A DNA stretch of 64,000 nt from positions 5,332,001 to 5,396,000 of the forward strand of contig OY969712.1 of the NCBI GenBank assembly GCA_963702105.1, read 5' to 3'. Shown here one piece after another: positions 43,983 through 53,548 of this stretch. Position numbers and translations under genes: made by a program. Source of the DNA: ZC4RG20 sp963702105 (lineage in GTDB: Bacteria > Pseudomonadota > Gammaproteobacteria > Steroidobacterales > Rariloculaceae). Numbering within the stretch: position 1 is the stretch's first letter; each line of letters opens with the position of its first letter. The notes beneath the pieces are model-generated. The model was not told where the DNA came from. It did no database searches and saw only the letters and a list, made by a program, of their open reading frames with translations.

Positions 43983-45497
43983 ATGAAGCACCTATGCATC
44001 CGCCCACTCGCCGCGGGCTGCCTGGCCGCCGCGTTGACGGCGGGTGTCGCCGGGGCGCAGCAACGCTGCGCAAGCTTCGCAGCCGGCGCCGGCTTTGCCG
44101 ATACTGCGATCGTTTCGGCCCAGAGCGTGGCCGCCGACGCCGCCCACGGGCGGCCGGCCTACTGCGAAGTGCGTGCGGCGATCACGCCCGTCGAAGGCTC
44201 GCACATCGGCGCCGTCTACCGCCTGCCGGCGAAGTGGAACGGCAAGGTGCTCGGCATCGGCGGCGGGGGCTTTGCCGGTAACGTGGGCGTCGCCGCCGCG
44301 TCGGCGGGGCTCGCACGGGGCTACGCGGTGATCCAGAACGACCTCGGGCACCCGAGCGCCAGCGCGCTCGATCCATCGTTCGCGATCGGCGCCGACGGCA
44401 AACCGAACGTTCCGGGCATCGTCGACTTCGGTCACCGCGCGACGCATCTCGCGACCGCCGTGGGTAAGGACGTGGTCGAGCGCTTCTACGGCCGCGCCCC
44501 CGAGCACGCCTATTGGCAGGGGTGCTCGACGGGAGGCCGCCAGGGCCTCGCCGAGGTCCAGCGCTACCCCGCAGACTACGACGGCGTCATCGCCGGCGCT
44601 CCGGTCTTCGACGCGCTGGTCTACTCGAACGCAGTGCTGCGCGTGCAGGCCTTTCACCAGACGCCGCAGAACAATCTCTCGCCGGCTCAGGTGCCCCTGA
44701 TTCACGCGGCCGTGCTCGCGGCCTGCGACGCCGCCGACGGCGTCGCGGACGGCATCCTGACCGATCCGCGCAAGTGCACGTGGGACCCGGCCGTGCTGCA
44801 GTGCAAGGGCGGGGAAGCGCCGGATCGCTGCCTCACGGCGGCCCAGGTCGAGACGGTCCGGCGCGTCTATGCCGGCGTGCGCACGCGGGACGGCCGGTAC
44901 GCGGCCATGCCCCTCATGCGCGGCGGCGAGAGCGACTGGGTCGCGCGGATGATCGGCAACGCGCAGATGCCGCTCGGGCTCAACGCCCGGCTCGGCGCGC
45001 CGTTCGTGTCCTACATCGTCATGGCCGATCCGCATTACGATCTCCTGCGCTTCGATCCGGAGCGCGACATGGCGCGGCTCGAGGGCGGCATCGCCGCGGC
45101 CGAGGTCTATGCGCAAAATCCGGACATCTCGCGCTTCGTTGCGCGCGGCGGAAAGCTCTTGCTGTGGCACGGTTTCAACGATCCCGGCCCGAGTCCGCTC
45201 TCCACGATCGGCTACTACGAGGCCGTGCTCGACAAGGTGCCGGGCGCCGCGAAGGACGTCCGCCTGTTTCTGGCGCCGGGCGTGCTGCACTGCGGCGGCG
45301 GCGCGGGCCCGGACAAGTTCGATAGCTTGACGGCCATGGAGCACTGGGTCGAGGACGGCACGCCGCCCAAATCGATGCTCGCAACGAAGGACGGCTCGGC
45401 GCTGTCGCGGCCCCTCTGCCCTTACCCGGCATTGCCCTGGTACAAGGGCAGCGGCGATCCCGACGCGGCGTCGAGTTTCGAGTGTAAGCAGCGCTGA
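43983..45497 (+). CDS. Tannase/feruloyl esterase family protein, second copy
   Basis: A 504-residue exported esterase, with signal to GVAGAQQ. Triad signs match the 29385 enzyme: GCSTGGRQG, HGFNDPGPSPLS and GVLHCGGGAGPDKFD. The calcium/lid region is CDAADGVADGILTDPRKC. It is shorter than the first copy because the N-terminal linker is missing. It would release phenolic acids from esters. It has a strong GGGAGGAGG site and lies 81 bp after the amidohydrolase gene in the same direction, so a shared transcript and pathway are likely. Confidence 0.9.
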   Translation: MKHLCIRPLAAGCLAAALTAGVAGAQQRCASFAAGAGFADTAIVSAQSVAADAAHGRPAYCEVRAAITPVEGSHIGAVYRLPAKWNGKVLGIGGGGFAGNVGVAAASAGLARGYAVIQNDLGHPSASALDPSFAIGADGKPNVPGIVDFGHRATHLATAVGKDVVERFYGRAPEHAYWQGCSTGGRQGLAEVQRYPADYDGVIAGAPVFDALVYSNAVLRVQAFHQTPQNNLSPAQVPLIHAAVLAACDAADGVADGILTDPRKCTWDPAVLQCKGGEAPDRCLTAAQVETVRRVYAGVRTRDGRYAAMPLMRGGESDWVARMIGNAQMPLGLNARLGAPFVSYIVMADPHYDLLRFDPERDMARLEGGIAAAEVYAQNPDISRFVARGGKLLLWHGFNDPGPSPLSTIGYYEAVLDKVPGAAKDVRLFLAPGVLHCGGGAGPDKFDSLTAMEHWVEDGTPPKSMLATKDGSALSRPLCPYPALPWYKGSGDPDAASSFECKQR

Positions 45498-45546
45498 CGG
45501 TGCGCGCGACGCTCGGCAGGACGCCGATCTGCACGATTCCCGGGCG

Positions 45547-46560
45547 CTACCCATAACCGAGCGCGCGATTCAGACTTCCGGCGCGGCGCTCGAAGTAGTC
45601 CAGATCGTCCTGCGTCAATCTCGACATCCATTGCACGTCGGGCTCGAGCTCGGACGAGCCGCGCAGGCGTATGTCATTGCCGTTCGTCGCGTGATGCACG
45701 TGATCGCGGAACTCGAGCATGCCAGGCTCGAAGGGCACGCCCACGAACTTGCAGATCCGCGCGAGCTCCCGCGCGGGCGCGGAGGTCAGGTCCTCGTACC
45801 GGACCCTGAGGACACGCTCCGCCGGCACGTGGCGGGCGAGCAAAGGCAAGGCCCGAGCGTACTGGTTCCTCCATTCGCGGATCGCGCGGTGCCTCGGGAC
45901 GCCGCGCTTCATGTTCGACCACAGCACGCCGCGGCCGTCGCGCGTCAGCAAGAGGATGCGCACGTTCTCGGGGGCATGTGCGTACAGGGCAATGCCTTTG
46001 AGGTAGGACTTCGACGAATCGGCGACGGTCGTAACGCCCAAGGTCTCGCGAATGATCTCGAACACGGCCAGATTATTCTCGATCGCGCGATCGATGCCGC
46101 GCACGAACAGCTCCGGCACGGCCCTGCCGAGCCGGGCGCGGGCGTAGCCGAGCCCGAGCACGAGCTTGCGTTTGACGAGATAGGCCCTGGTTTGCCGCCG
46201 GCGGTCCACGACGCGCGACGCGCGCGGATAGCCCATGTGCAGCGAGTAAGGCTCGTGGAGCAGGTCCACACCCAAATCCACGGCGACGCGGGCCGCGACC
46301 TGCGTCCAGAGCGGACAGGAGCGGATCTTCTCCCCGCAGCCGCAACGCGTATCGAGCGCGAAGTTCTTGGAGAGGTGATCTATCTCGCCCAGCGATGCGA
46401 TGCGCGAGTGCGACCCGACGAGCAGGTCGAGCAGGGTCGAGCCCGAATGGCCTGCCGAGCATATGTAGACGAACTTCGCCGGCAAGCGGGGATCGTCTGT
46501 CGGTCCCTGTACGGCCATCGCCGGTTCGCCATATTCGCTGCTTTCGCGCGTCCCTGGCAT
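45547..46560 (-). CDS. Sulfotransferase family protein
   Basis: A 337-residue cytosolic protein. The PAPS 5'-phosphosulfate loop is FVYICSAGHSGSTLLDLLVG, and the 3'-phosphate site is near ILLLTRDGRGVLWSNMKRG. A four-Cys stretch (CGCGEKIRSCPLW) may bind metal or form disulfides. The acceptor is unknown. An internal ATG at 46518 (MAVQGPTDD) is an alternative start. It is a different branch from the sulfotransferase at 36615. Confidence 0.82.
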   Translation of the reverse strand: MPGTRESSEYGEPAMAVQGPTDDPRLPAKFVYICSAGHSGSTLLDLLVGSHSRIASLGEIDHLSKNFALDTRCGCGEKIRSCPLWTQVAARVAVDLGVDLLHEPYSLHMGYPRASRVVDRRRQTRAYLVKRKLVLGLGYARARLGRAVPELFVRGIDRAIENNLAVFEIIRETLGVTTVADSSKSYLKGIALYAHAPENVRILLLTRDGRGVLWSNMKRGVPRHRAIREWRNQYARALPLLARHVPAERVLRVRYEDLTSAPARELARICKFVGVPFEPGMLEFRDHVHHATNGNDIRLRGSSELEPDVQWMSRLTQDDLDYFERRAGSLNRALGYG

Positions 46561-46775
46561 GTATTCAGGATAGGAGGCGAACCGGGGCCTGAGACATCGG
46601 GACGCCCACGGAGGTATACTCGGCAGGTGAGGTAACGGGACGGCGTAGGCGCGCCAGCGTTGGCGGACCCATCGTCGAACAATTACAAGCCTCTTGCGGA
46701 CCGAAGACGGATTCGGGGGTCGCCCGCGTAGCCTCCACCTCGCCGCCGATCGTTGGCATCAACGGTGATGAGGGG

Positions 46776-47168
46776 ATGACTATGCGATCGATCTATCGAG
46801 CAGGTCTCTGGGCCGCGGTTGTCCTAAGCGCTCCCGCCTTCGCCCATCACGGGTTCGCAACCGAGTTCGACCGGGCCCGCCCCGTGCAGCTGACCGGTAC
46901 GGTCACGCGCGTCGAGTGGGCCAACCCGCACGTGCGGTTCTATCTGGACGTCCGCGACGCCCAAGGCAAGCCCGAGAATTGGGCCTTCGAGCTCGGGAGC
47001 CCGAACAGGCTCGAGCGCCGCGGCTGGACGCCCGCGTCGCTGCAGATCGGCGAGCTCATCACGATCGACGGCGTGCGTGCGAAGGACGGCGCCCTCAGGG
47101 CCGGCGTACGCACGCTGACGCTGCCTTCGGGAAGGAAGCTTTCCGGCGCGATCAAGGAACTCAGGTAA
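46776..47168 (+). CDS. DUF6152 protein, lone copy
   Basis: A 130-residue exported protein. The signal peptide ends APAFA directly before HHGFATEFDRARPVQLTG, so the mature protein starts His-His. The core TVTRVEWANPHVRFYLDVRDAQG matches the other three copies. It lacks the partner gene that accompanies the rest. The end contains RTLTLPSGRKLSG. A GATGAGGGG site precedes ATG 46776. Its function is unknown. Confidence 0.83.
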   Translation: MTMRSIYRAGLWAAVVLSAPAFAHHGFATEFDRARPVQLTGTVTRVEWANPHVRFYLDVRDAQGKPENWAFELGSPNRLERRGWTPASLQIGELITIDGVRAKDGALRAGVRTLTLPSGRKLSGAIKELR

Positions 47169-47277
47169 GGCGATCGTCCGACTCAGGTAAGACGATCTCG
47201 GAGGCCCGGACGAGCGCCCCCGGCGCTTCAAGTCGGGCGGGCGTTCGTTCATTGGGCGGCGGCCGCCCGGCCGCCCG

Positions 47278-47320
47278 CGCGGAGGGACCGTCGAGCGAGC
47301 GGCTCGACCGTCCCTCCGCG
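47278..47320. terminator. Long hairpin after MBL hydrolase gene
   Basis: Two 19-bp arms (CGCGGAGGGACCGTCGAGC and its complement, one mismatch) flank a 5-base loop, ending 8 bp beyond the stop of the minus-strand MBL gene. It also lies 109 bp after the lone DUF6152 gene and may terminate both. Confidence 0.75.
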
Positions 47321-47328
47321 GGATGCGC

Positions 47329-48213
47329 CTACTTCTTGGTCAGCTCCTGATACGTCGTCTCGATGAAGCTCGGGAACCGCGGCGGAGGCTGCCCCGCGGC
47401 GGCCTTCTCCCCGAGCGCGTTCTTGATGTCGTCGAGCGACTTGCCTTCCTTGACCATGGCCGCGATCTTGCTGCGCTTGGATTCGGCGTTTGCGAGCCGC
47501 TCCTTTACCTGCGCCTTCGTCTGCGGGTCGCCGTGCCCCGGCACGTAGGTATCGGCATCGAGCGCGACGAGCGCCGAGACGAACTTGATCCAGCCTTCGG
47601 AGCTGCCGTTCTTGTTCAAATGGATCAGCGGGTCGGGCAGCGTCGTCGCGACGAGGTCGCCCGTCGCGACGATCTTCTCGTCCGGGAAGTAGACGGCCAG
47701 ATCGCCGCTCGTGTGCGCCGGAGCGATATGGATCAGCTGCATCCGGACGCCGTCGATCGTTTCGGACCGGCGCATCTTGCTCACGACCATGGTCGGCATG
47801 GCTTCCTTGGGCGGCGCGCCGCGCCCGCCTGCGGCCGCGGCCTGCTTCTGTTCCATTTCGTTGTTCTTCGTCGCGATGACGGTCACGCCGTGCGGAAACG
47901 CGGGCAGCCCGTTGATGTGGTCGCCGTCGCTGTGGGTCTCGATGACGGTCGTGATGGGCTTGCTCGTGAGCTTGGCCACCTCGTCGACGACCTCCTTGCC
48001 GTAGTCGGCCGAGATCTTCGCGTCGACGACGATGACCCCCTTGTCGCCGATGACGATCGTCGAGTTGCCGCCGCCGCCCTCGGCCACGTAGACGTTGTCC
48101 TTGAGTTTCTTGACCGTCAGCGGCTGAGTCGGCGCTTGCGCGAGGACGCTCGTCCCGAGCAGGCCTGCGGCCGCAAGCAGCGTTAAGCGCAGAGAGACAT
48201 TTCGATGCAGCAT
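47329..48213 (-). CDS. Exported MBL-fold metallo-hydrolase
   Basis: A 294-residue exported protein, with signal to SVLAQAP. The MBL zinc motif is ETHSDGDHINGLPAF, later ligands are HIAPAHTSGDLAVYFP and GDLVATT, and the final His is in VPGHGDP. It resembles B-type quinoprotein-relay/MBL hydrolases that act on small esters or lactones in the periplasm. The C-terminal ~70 residues are helical and charged. ATG 48213 was chosen over the upstream frame, which lacks a signal. Confidence 0.87.
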   Translation of the reverse strand: MLHRNVSLRLTLLAAAGLLGTSVLAQAPTQPLTVKKLKDNVYVAEGGGGNSTIVIGDKGVIVVDAKISADYGKEVVDEVAKLTSKPITTVIETHSDGDHINGLPAFPHGVTVIATKNNEMEQKQAAAAGGRGAPPKEAMPTMVVSKMRRSETIDGVRMQLIHIAPAHTSGDLAVYFPDEKIVATGDLVATTLPDPLIHLNKNGSSEGWIKFVSALVALDADTYVPGHGDPQTKAQVKERLANAESKRSKIAAMVKEGKSLDDIKNALGEKAAAGQPPPRFPSFIETTYQELTKK

Positions 48214-48398
48214 TGGTGACGCCCCTATTGCGAGGATGTAAGGAAGCCGATCGGCGGCGCTTGGCGTTAGCTGTTTCGATTGCGCCGCGGGCCCTTGCGG
48301 GCAGCACTCCGACGTTATCACAACCGCCGGCTGCTGCGCGATCCGCGCCGCGATGCTATAACTTCGTACGCTCGAGAATAAGAACGGCGGGGAGGGGC

Positions 48399-50324
48399 AT
48401 GAGAACGGGGAAGGTTCCAGCCGTGCGCGGTTCCGCGGCCGCGGCCGCGGGAAGCGCGTCGCGGCGCGCGGCCCGATGCGGCGGTCTCCGGCGGTCGAGC
48501 GTTGTCGCGGCGGCGCTCGCGCTCGGCGCCTTGGCCGGCACGGCCGCGGGCCAGAGCCGCGACCCCGAGGGCGCGGCCGTCTTCGGAAAGAGCTGTGCGG
48601 CCTGCCACCTGCGGCCCGCGCCCGACTCGCGCGCGCCGGATCGCGAAGTCCTGGCCGAGCTCGCGCCCGAGGCCATCGTCACGACGCTGACGACCGGCAA
48701 CATGTTTCGTCAGGGCAGCGCGCTGACGCCGGCTGAGCGCCGCGCCGTGGCCGCGTATCTCGCGGGGCGGCCCGTGGGCCAGCCGGCGCCGCCTTCCTCG
48801 CTCGGTTCGTGCCAGGGCACGGCCCCGCCCATGAAGGGTCCGGATCAGGGCCCTTCATGGAACGGCTGGGGCAACGGTGCGAGGAACACGCGCTTTCAGA
48901 GTGCCGAGGCCGCCGGCCTTCCGGCCGCGCGCGTGCCGCGGCTCGAGCTCGCCTGGGCTTTCGGCTTTCGCGGCGTCAACTCGGCCCGCGCGCAACCCGC
49001 CGTCGTCGCGGGGCGGCTCTTCGTCGGCAGCGAGAGCGGGGACCTGTATGCGCTCGACGCGAAGACGGGCTGCACGTGGTGGACCTATCACGCACAGGCC
49101 GGCATTCGCACGGCGGTCTCGGTCGGACCCTACCGGGCGGCCACGGGGGCCGGCTACGCGGTCTACTTCGCGGACATGGCCGCGACGGCCTACGCCGTCG
49201 ACGCCGCGACGGGCACGGAGCTCTGGCGGCGCAAAGTGGACGAGCATCCCTACGCTCAGTCCACGGGCTCGCCGACGCTCTATGCCGGCCGGCTCTACGT
49301 GCCGACCTCGGGGGTCGGCGAGGAAGGCCGCGGCGGCGAGGCGGGCTATGCCTGCTGCACGTTCCGCGGCAGCGTCACGGCGCTCGATGCGAGCACGGGC
49401 AGCGTGCTCTGGAAGTCGTACACGATCGCCGAGGCGCCGAAGCCGCGCGGGCGCAACGCGCAGGGCATCCAGACGTTCGGCCCGGCCGGCGGGGGCATCT
49501 GGTCGGCGCCCACCGTAGACGCAAAGCGCCGCTTGATCTACGTCGCGACCGGGAACGGCTACTCGGAGCCGCAACAGAAGACGACGGACGCGGTGCTCGC
49601 GCTCGACATGGCGACGGGCCGGATCGTCTGGGCGAGCCAGCCGATCGCCGATGACGTTTGGGCCGGCGGCTGCAAAGCGGACGGCGCTCCCAATCCGAAC
49701 TGCCCGGCCGAGCTCGGCCCCGATGCGGATTTCTCGGACTCGCCCGTGCTCGCGACGCTTGCGGGCGGCCGCGACATTCTCCTCGTCCAGCAGAAGGCCG
49801 GCCTCGCTTACGGCTTCGACCCGGACGCGAAGGGCGCGCTCCTGTGGCGCTACCGCACGGGCCGCGGCAGCAGCCTCGGCGGTCAATGGGGCGGTGCCGT
49901 GGACGGCGCGCGCGCGTTTTTCGGAGTCGCCGACACCTTGGCCCCCATGCCCGGCGGTCTTCGCGCCGTGGACGCGGCGACGGGCCGCGAGCTCTGGTCG
50001 CGGCCGCCGGCAGAGAAGCTCTGCGGTACGCAGCGCGGCTGCAGCTCGGCGCAGGGCGCCGCGGTCACGGCGATCCCGGGCGTGGTCTTTTCGGGCTCCA
50101 GCGACGGCGGCCTGCGCGCTTATGCGGCCGAGGACGGCTCGCTGCTTTGGCAGTACGACACGAACCGGGCCTTCGAGACGGTCAACGGCGTCAAGGCGCA
50201 CGGCGGCGCAATGGACGGTCCCGGCGCGGTCGTCGTCGGCGGCATGGTCTACGTCGAATCGGGATACGTGAGCCTCGTGGGCCGGCCCGGCAACGTGCTG
50301 CTGGCGTTGCGAGCCGCGGATTGA
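48399..50324 (+). CDS. PQQ-binding beta-propeller dehydrogenase with cytochrome c domain
   Basis: A 641-residue exported protein. After a signal peptide (to AGQSRD), a small cytochrome c domain carries CAACH (heme) and an axial Met candidate in NMFRQGSALT. The rest is an eight-bladed PQQ propeller: SESGDLYALDAKTG, GTELWRRKVDEHPYAQSTGSP, GGIWSAPTVDAKRRLIYVATGN and SSDGGLRAYAAEDGSLLWQYDT. The closest known architecture is polyvinyl-alcohol dehydrogenase-like quinohemoproteins, which oxidise secondary alcohols and pass electrons to heme. The real substrate is unknown. A GGGGAGGGG site precedes ATG 48399. Confidence 0.88.
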   Translation: MRTGKVPAVRGSAAAAAGSASRRAARCGGLRRSSVVAAALALGALAGTAAGQSRDPEGAAVFGKSCAACHLRPAPDSRAPDREVLAELAPEAIVTTLTTGNMFRQGSALTPAERRAVAAYLAGRPVGQPAPPSSLGSCQGTAPPMKGPDQGPSWNGWGNGARNTRFQSAEAAGLPAARVPRLELAWAFGFRGVNSARAQPAVVAGRLFVGSESGDLYALDAKTGCTWWTYHAQAGIRTAVSVGPYRAATGAGYAVYFADMAATAYAVDAATGTELWRRKVDEHPYAQSTGSPTLYAGRLYVPTSGVGEEGRGGEAGYACCTFRGSVTALDASTGSVLWKSYTIAEAPKPRGRNAQGIQTFGPAGGGIWSAPTVDAKRRLIYVATGNGYSEPQQKTTDAVLALDMATGRIVWASQPIADDVWAGGCKADGAPNPNCPAELGPDADFSDSPVLATLAGGRDILLVQQKAGLAYGFDPDAKGALLWRYRTGRGSSLGGQWGGAVDGARAFFGVADTLAPMPGGLRAVDAATGRELWSRPPAEKLCGTQRGCSSAQGAAVTAIPGVVFSGSSDGGLRAYAAEDGSLLWQYDTNRAFETVNGVKAHGGAMDGPGAVVVGGMVYVESGYVSLVGRPGNVLLALRAAD

Positions 50325-50378
50325 TCTTTCGCAGGCAGCTGCGCTTTCGAGCTGTGCCGACTTCACGGAGATGAAACG

Positions 50379-51296
50379 ATGATTCGCTATCGAGCTTTTC
50401 TTTCGCTGGTCCGATGTCTGTTGGTCGCGATGATTTTGCCCGCGGCCGTCCACGCGCAGGGCACCGCAACCGAGAAGATCATCATCTCCGGCGCCTCGGG
50501 GCACCTCGGCGGGCTCACCGTCGAAGCCCTGCTCGCGCGCGGCGTCGCGCCGAGCCGGCTGATTCTCGTGAGCCGCACGCCGGAGAAGCTCGAGAAGTAC
50601 GGCACGATGGGCGCGAGCGTGCGCTTCGGAGACTTCACGAAGCCCGAGTCGCTGCCGGCCGCCTATGCCGGCGGCACGCGTATGCTGCTGATCAGCGTGG
50701 GCGGCACGAAGACCGAGCCCGCCGTCACGCTGCTGCGGCGCGCCATCGCGGCCGCGAAGGCGGACGGCGTCAAGCAGATCGCCTACACCTCCTACATCGG
50801 CATCTCGCACGGCGACACGGCCGGGCTCGCCGCGAACCACCAGCAGACCGAAGAGGATCTCAAGGCGAGCGGCATCCCCTGGACGATGCTTCGCAACTCG
50901 ATCTACATGGACAACCTCGTCCGTCAGGCTGCAGGCATGATCGCGGCCGGCCGCGCGACGATACCGCCTAACGAATTCCGCATCGGATACATCACTCGGG
51001 CGGACTGCGCCGCCGCCGCCGCCGCCGTCCTGACGACGCCCGGCCGCGAGTACAAGGCCTACGACATCACGGGGCCCGAGCTGCTCGGCGTGAGGCAGAT
51101 TGCGGCGGTCGCCTCGAAGGTCACGGGTAAACCCATAACGGTCGTCGAAGGCGGACCGGACGCCAAGCCCGGTTTCGGGCGCCCGCAGATGGCTTATGTG
51201 AGCGGCGATTTTCGCAAGCTCACGGGCCGCGCGCCGACGAGCGTCCGGGAACTGTTCGAGGCGAACAAAGCGGCATTGCTGAACAGCGGGCGATAA
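50379..51296 (+). CDS. NmrA-like NAD(P)-binding protein with signal peptide
   Basis: A 305-residue atypical short-chain dehydrogenase. A hydrophobic leader ending AAVHAQG is followed by KIIISGASGHLGGLTVEAL, the dinucleotide-binding GxxGxxG, then MLLISVGG, IAYTSYIGISH and WTMLRNSIYMDN. It resembles NmrA/quinone-oxidoreductase-2 proteins that bind NAD(P) and sense or reduce. A signal peptide on such an enzyme is odd, since NAD(P) is cytosolic. Alternatives are a lipid-anchored or mispredicted start. It lies 54 bp after the PQQ propeller gene and may be co-transcribed. Confidence 0.82.
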   Translation: MIRYRAFLSLVRCLLVAMILPAAVHAQGTATEKIIISGASGHLGGLTVEALLARGVAPSRLILVSRTPEKLEKYGTMGASVRFGDFTKPESLPAAYAGGTRMLLISVGGTKTEPAVTLLRRAIAAAKADGVKQIAYTSYIGISHGDTAGLAANHQQTEEDLKASGIPWTMLRNSIYMDNLVRQAAGMIAAGRATIPPNEFRIGYITRADCAAAAAAVLTTPGREYKAYDITGPELLGVRQIAAVASKVTGKPITVVEGGPDAKPGFGRPQMAYVSGDFRKLTGRAPTSVRELFEANKAALLNSGR

Positions 51297-51396
51297 GCCG
51301 GCGGCGCGGGCCGAGCGCGCGAGCGGCCTCGAATTGCTCCCGACTGCGGGAGCGCGCGAAACGTCGGCCGAGGCGAAGGTCTGCTAGACTCCGAAC

Positions 51397-51417
51397 GCAT
51401 TCGGCTCAACCGAATGC
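51397..51417 (+). promoter_or_regulatory. Inverted repeat upstream of SPFH gene
   Basis: GCATTCGG-CTCAA-CCGAATGC is a perfect 8-bp inverted repeat ending 16 bp before the SPFH start. It could be a repressor site or a 5' mRNA hairpin. No regulator is adjacent. Confidence 0.5.
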
Positions 51418-51433
51418 CAACTGAGGTTCAGCG

Positions 51434-52310
51434 ATGAAGAAATTAACCCCGATGCTCGTCCTTCCGATCGTACTCGTGCTGGTTCTGGTCGCGACGGGCT
51501 TCTATACCATTCCGGCCGGTGAGCGAGGCATCCTCTTGACGTTCAACGCCGTGCAGCCCGGCGTCGTCCTGCCCGGCGCGCACCTGAAGATTCCGTTCGC
51601 GCAGGCCGTGCGGACCATGAACGTGCAGGTGCAGAAGTTCACGACGCAGGAATCGGCGGCCTCGAAGGATCTGCAGGAACGTCTCGACGACCGTGGCCGT
51701 GAACTTTCATCTCGATCCGACGAAGGTGGACGACCTTTACAAGAACGTCGGCACGCCGGCCGATCTGGAGCAGAAGATCCTGAATCCCGCGGTATCCAAC
51801 GCCGTCAAAGCCGTGACCGCGCGCTACAACGCCGAGGACCTGGTCTCGAATCGCGACGTGGTTCGCAAGGGGATCGAGCAGGAGGTGCGCTCGGCGCTCG
51901 ACAAGTACAGCGCCGAGATCGACGCGGTCAATATCACCGACTTCAAATTCTCGAGCGAGTACGCGCACGCGATCGAGCTGAAGCAGGTGGCGCAGCAGAG
52001 GGCGCTGCAGGCGCAGTACGATCTGGACAAGGTCAAGATCGACGCGCAGCAGAGCGTCGTGAAGGCCGAAGCGACGGCCAAGGCGACCGTCGTCGCGGCC
52101 GAGGCCGAAGCGAAGGCCCTCGAGCTCAAGCAGAAGGCCGTGACGCCCGAGCTCATCATGCTCAACGCCGTGCAGAGGTGGAATGGCGTGCTGCCGAGCA
52201 TGATGACGACCGGCAGCGGCGCGATACCGATGCTCGACTTGACCAATCTGGTTCCCGGCGCAGGCCGCAAGCCCGAAGCCGAGCCGACCAACACTCACAC
52301 GGTCAAGTAG
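51434..52310 (+). CDS. SPFH/prohibitin-family membrane protein, frameshifted
   Basis: About 291 residues after correction. An N-terminal membrane anchor (LVLPIVLVLVLVATGFYTI) leads to a band-7/SPFH domain (GERGILLTFNAVQPGVVLPG) and a long alanine/lysine-rich coiled coil (VVKAEATAKATVVAAEAEAKA). Such proteins form membrane rings that regulate proteases or organise lipid domains. A frameshift at GAACGTC (51677-51683) breaks the frame after ASKDLQE; removing one base restores VSTTVAVNFHLDPTKVDDLY. It stands alone between an NmrA-like gene and a convergent terminator. Confidence 0.87.
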
Positions 52311-52347
52311 CCGGTTCTCATACCGTCGAGCAGCGGGTTCCGCCGCG

Positions 52348-52388
52348 GGCGCCCCCGCGCGGACCTCGTTCCAGTCCGCGGGGGCGCC
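52348..52388. terminator. Bidirectional GC hairpin between SPFH and VOC genes
   Basis: GGCGCCCCCGCGCGGAC pairs with GTCCGCGGGGGCGCC around a 9-base loop, with a 2-base bulge. It lies midway between convergent stops at 52310 and 52422. Confidence 0.65.
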
Positions 52389-52421
52389 GGCGACGCGGAG
52401 GCGCCCGGCCTGCGCGCCGCC

Positions 52422-53438
52422 CTACTTGGTCTGCTTCTTCGGAACGGACTCGTAGAGCTCGAGATTCAGCCCGTTCGGGTCCTGCACGAAGATGTCGCGA
52501 ATGCTCGGCGTGAACCAGATCGGCTCCGGCGTGACGGTGGGCAGGCCCTGCGCCTTGACCTTCGCGACGATCGCGTCGAGGTGCGTGACGCCCATGACCA
52601 TACCGCCCGCGCCTGGATCCGGCACGCGCAGATGGAAGGGCTTGCGCTGCACGCCCTTCCACTCGATGAATTCCATCGTCGCGTCGTGCTCGCCGGGGAA
52701 CGTCGCCGTGGCATGCCGGAATTCGCTGCCGGCCGGCGCGCCGAAGAGCTCGGCCATGGCGGGATCGCTCCGGAACGGCGTCTCGCCCGCGAGGCTGAAA
52801 CCCAGCACGCCGTTGTAGAACTTCATCGTCGCGTCGAGGTCCTCGACGGCCAGGGCCAGCGACGTGCCGCCCTGGATGTTGCCGGCCACCGCGGACGCAG
52901 CCGCCGGCGCTTCGACGGCCCGGACGAGATAGCCGTCCGGATCGCGTACGAGCAGCGCGCGCGCGGGCCCCGACGAGGTCTGAATCTTCACCGGCCGGCC
53001 GTTGCGCGAAAGGATCGGCGCGCCGCGTTTCTTGACGGCGGCATAGACGGCGTCGAGATCGCGCACGCGCAGGATCAGCTCGACGGCGCCCGGGTCCGTA
53101 GGCAGCGCTTGGCCGCCCTTGCGGTCCACGTGGCCGAACTCGGTGAACTCGAGGCCGTATTTCTCGCCGGGCAGAATGGGCCGCGAGAGTCGCAGCGTGA
53201 GCCCGGGGACGTTGTTGAGGAGCGCGGCGCCCGGATTCTGGAACGGCGCGGGCGGCGGCGCTTCGAGGCCGAACACTTCGCGGTAGAACGCGAGCGTGGT
53301 GTCGACGTTCTGCGTGGCATGGATGTAGTGCATGAGACTCACGGCCCGAGGCGCGCCCGATGCAGGCGCGTCGGCCCATGCAGCCGTTACGCCCAAAGCG
53401 AGAATGATTCCGGAAGCAGCGAAGCCAGCGCGGCGCAT
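52422..53438 (-). CDS. Exported two-domain VOC (glyoxalase-fold) protein
   Basis: A 338-residue exported protein with signal to AAWADAP. Two VOC domains lie at about 30-165 (MHYIHATQNVDTTLAFYREVFGLE) and 180-325 (TSLALAVEDLDATMKFYNGVLGF). The end has DIFVQDPNGLNLELYE with a metal-ligand Glu. Members include glyoxalases and aromatic dioxygenases, but exported forms are uncharacterised. Before correction of nudC, this gene seems fused to its frame; it is separate, starting 110 bp after the nudC stop, in the same direction. ATG 53438 has a good AGGGGAGAG site. Confidence 0.85.
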   Translation of the reverse strand: MRRAGFAASGIILALGVTAAWADAPASGAPRAVSLMHYIHATQNVDTTLAFYREVFGLEAPPPAPFQNPGAALLNNVPGLTLRLSRPILPGEKYGLEFTEFGHVDRKGGQALPTDPGAVELILRVRDLDAVYAAVKKRGAPILSRNGRPVKIQTSSGPARALLVRDPDGYLVRAVEAPAAASAVAGNIQGGTSLALAVEDLDATMKFYNGVLGFSLAGETPFRSDPAMAELFGAPAGSEFRHATATFPGEHDATMEFIEWKGVQRKPFHLRVPDPGAGGMVMGVTHLDAIVAKVKAQGLPTVTPEPIWFTPSIRDIFVQDPNGLNLELYESVPKKQTK

Positions 53439-53548
53439 GGTCTCTCCCCTCGTTGTTGTCGTCGCCGCGTGCAGTATGGCACCAACGGCGCCGGGCGTCT
53501 CCGGCCGTCCCGCTGTGCCTTGCGGCGCGGGCAGCCGGCCGCGGCCGT

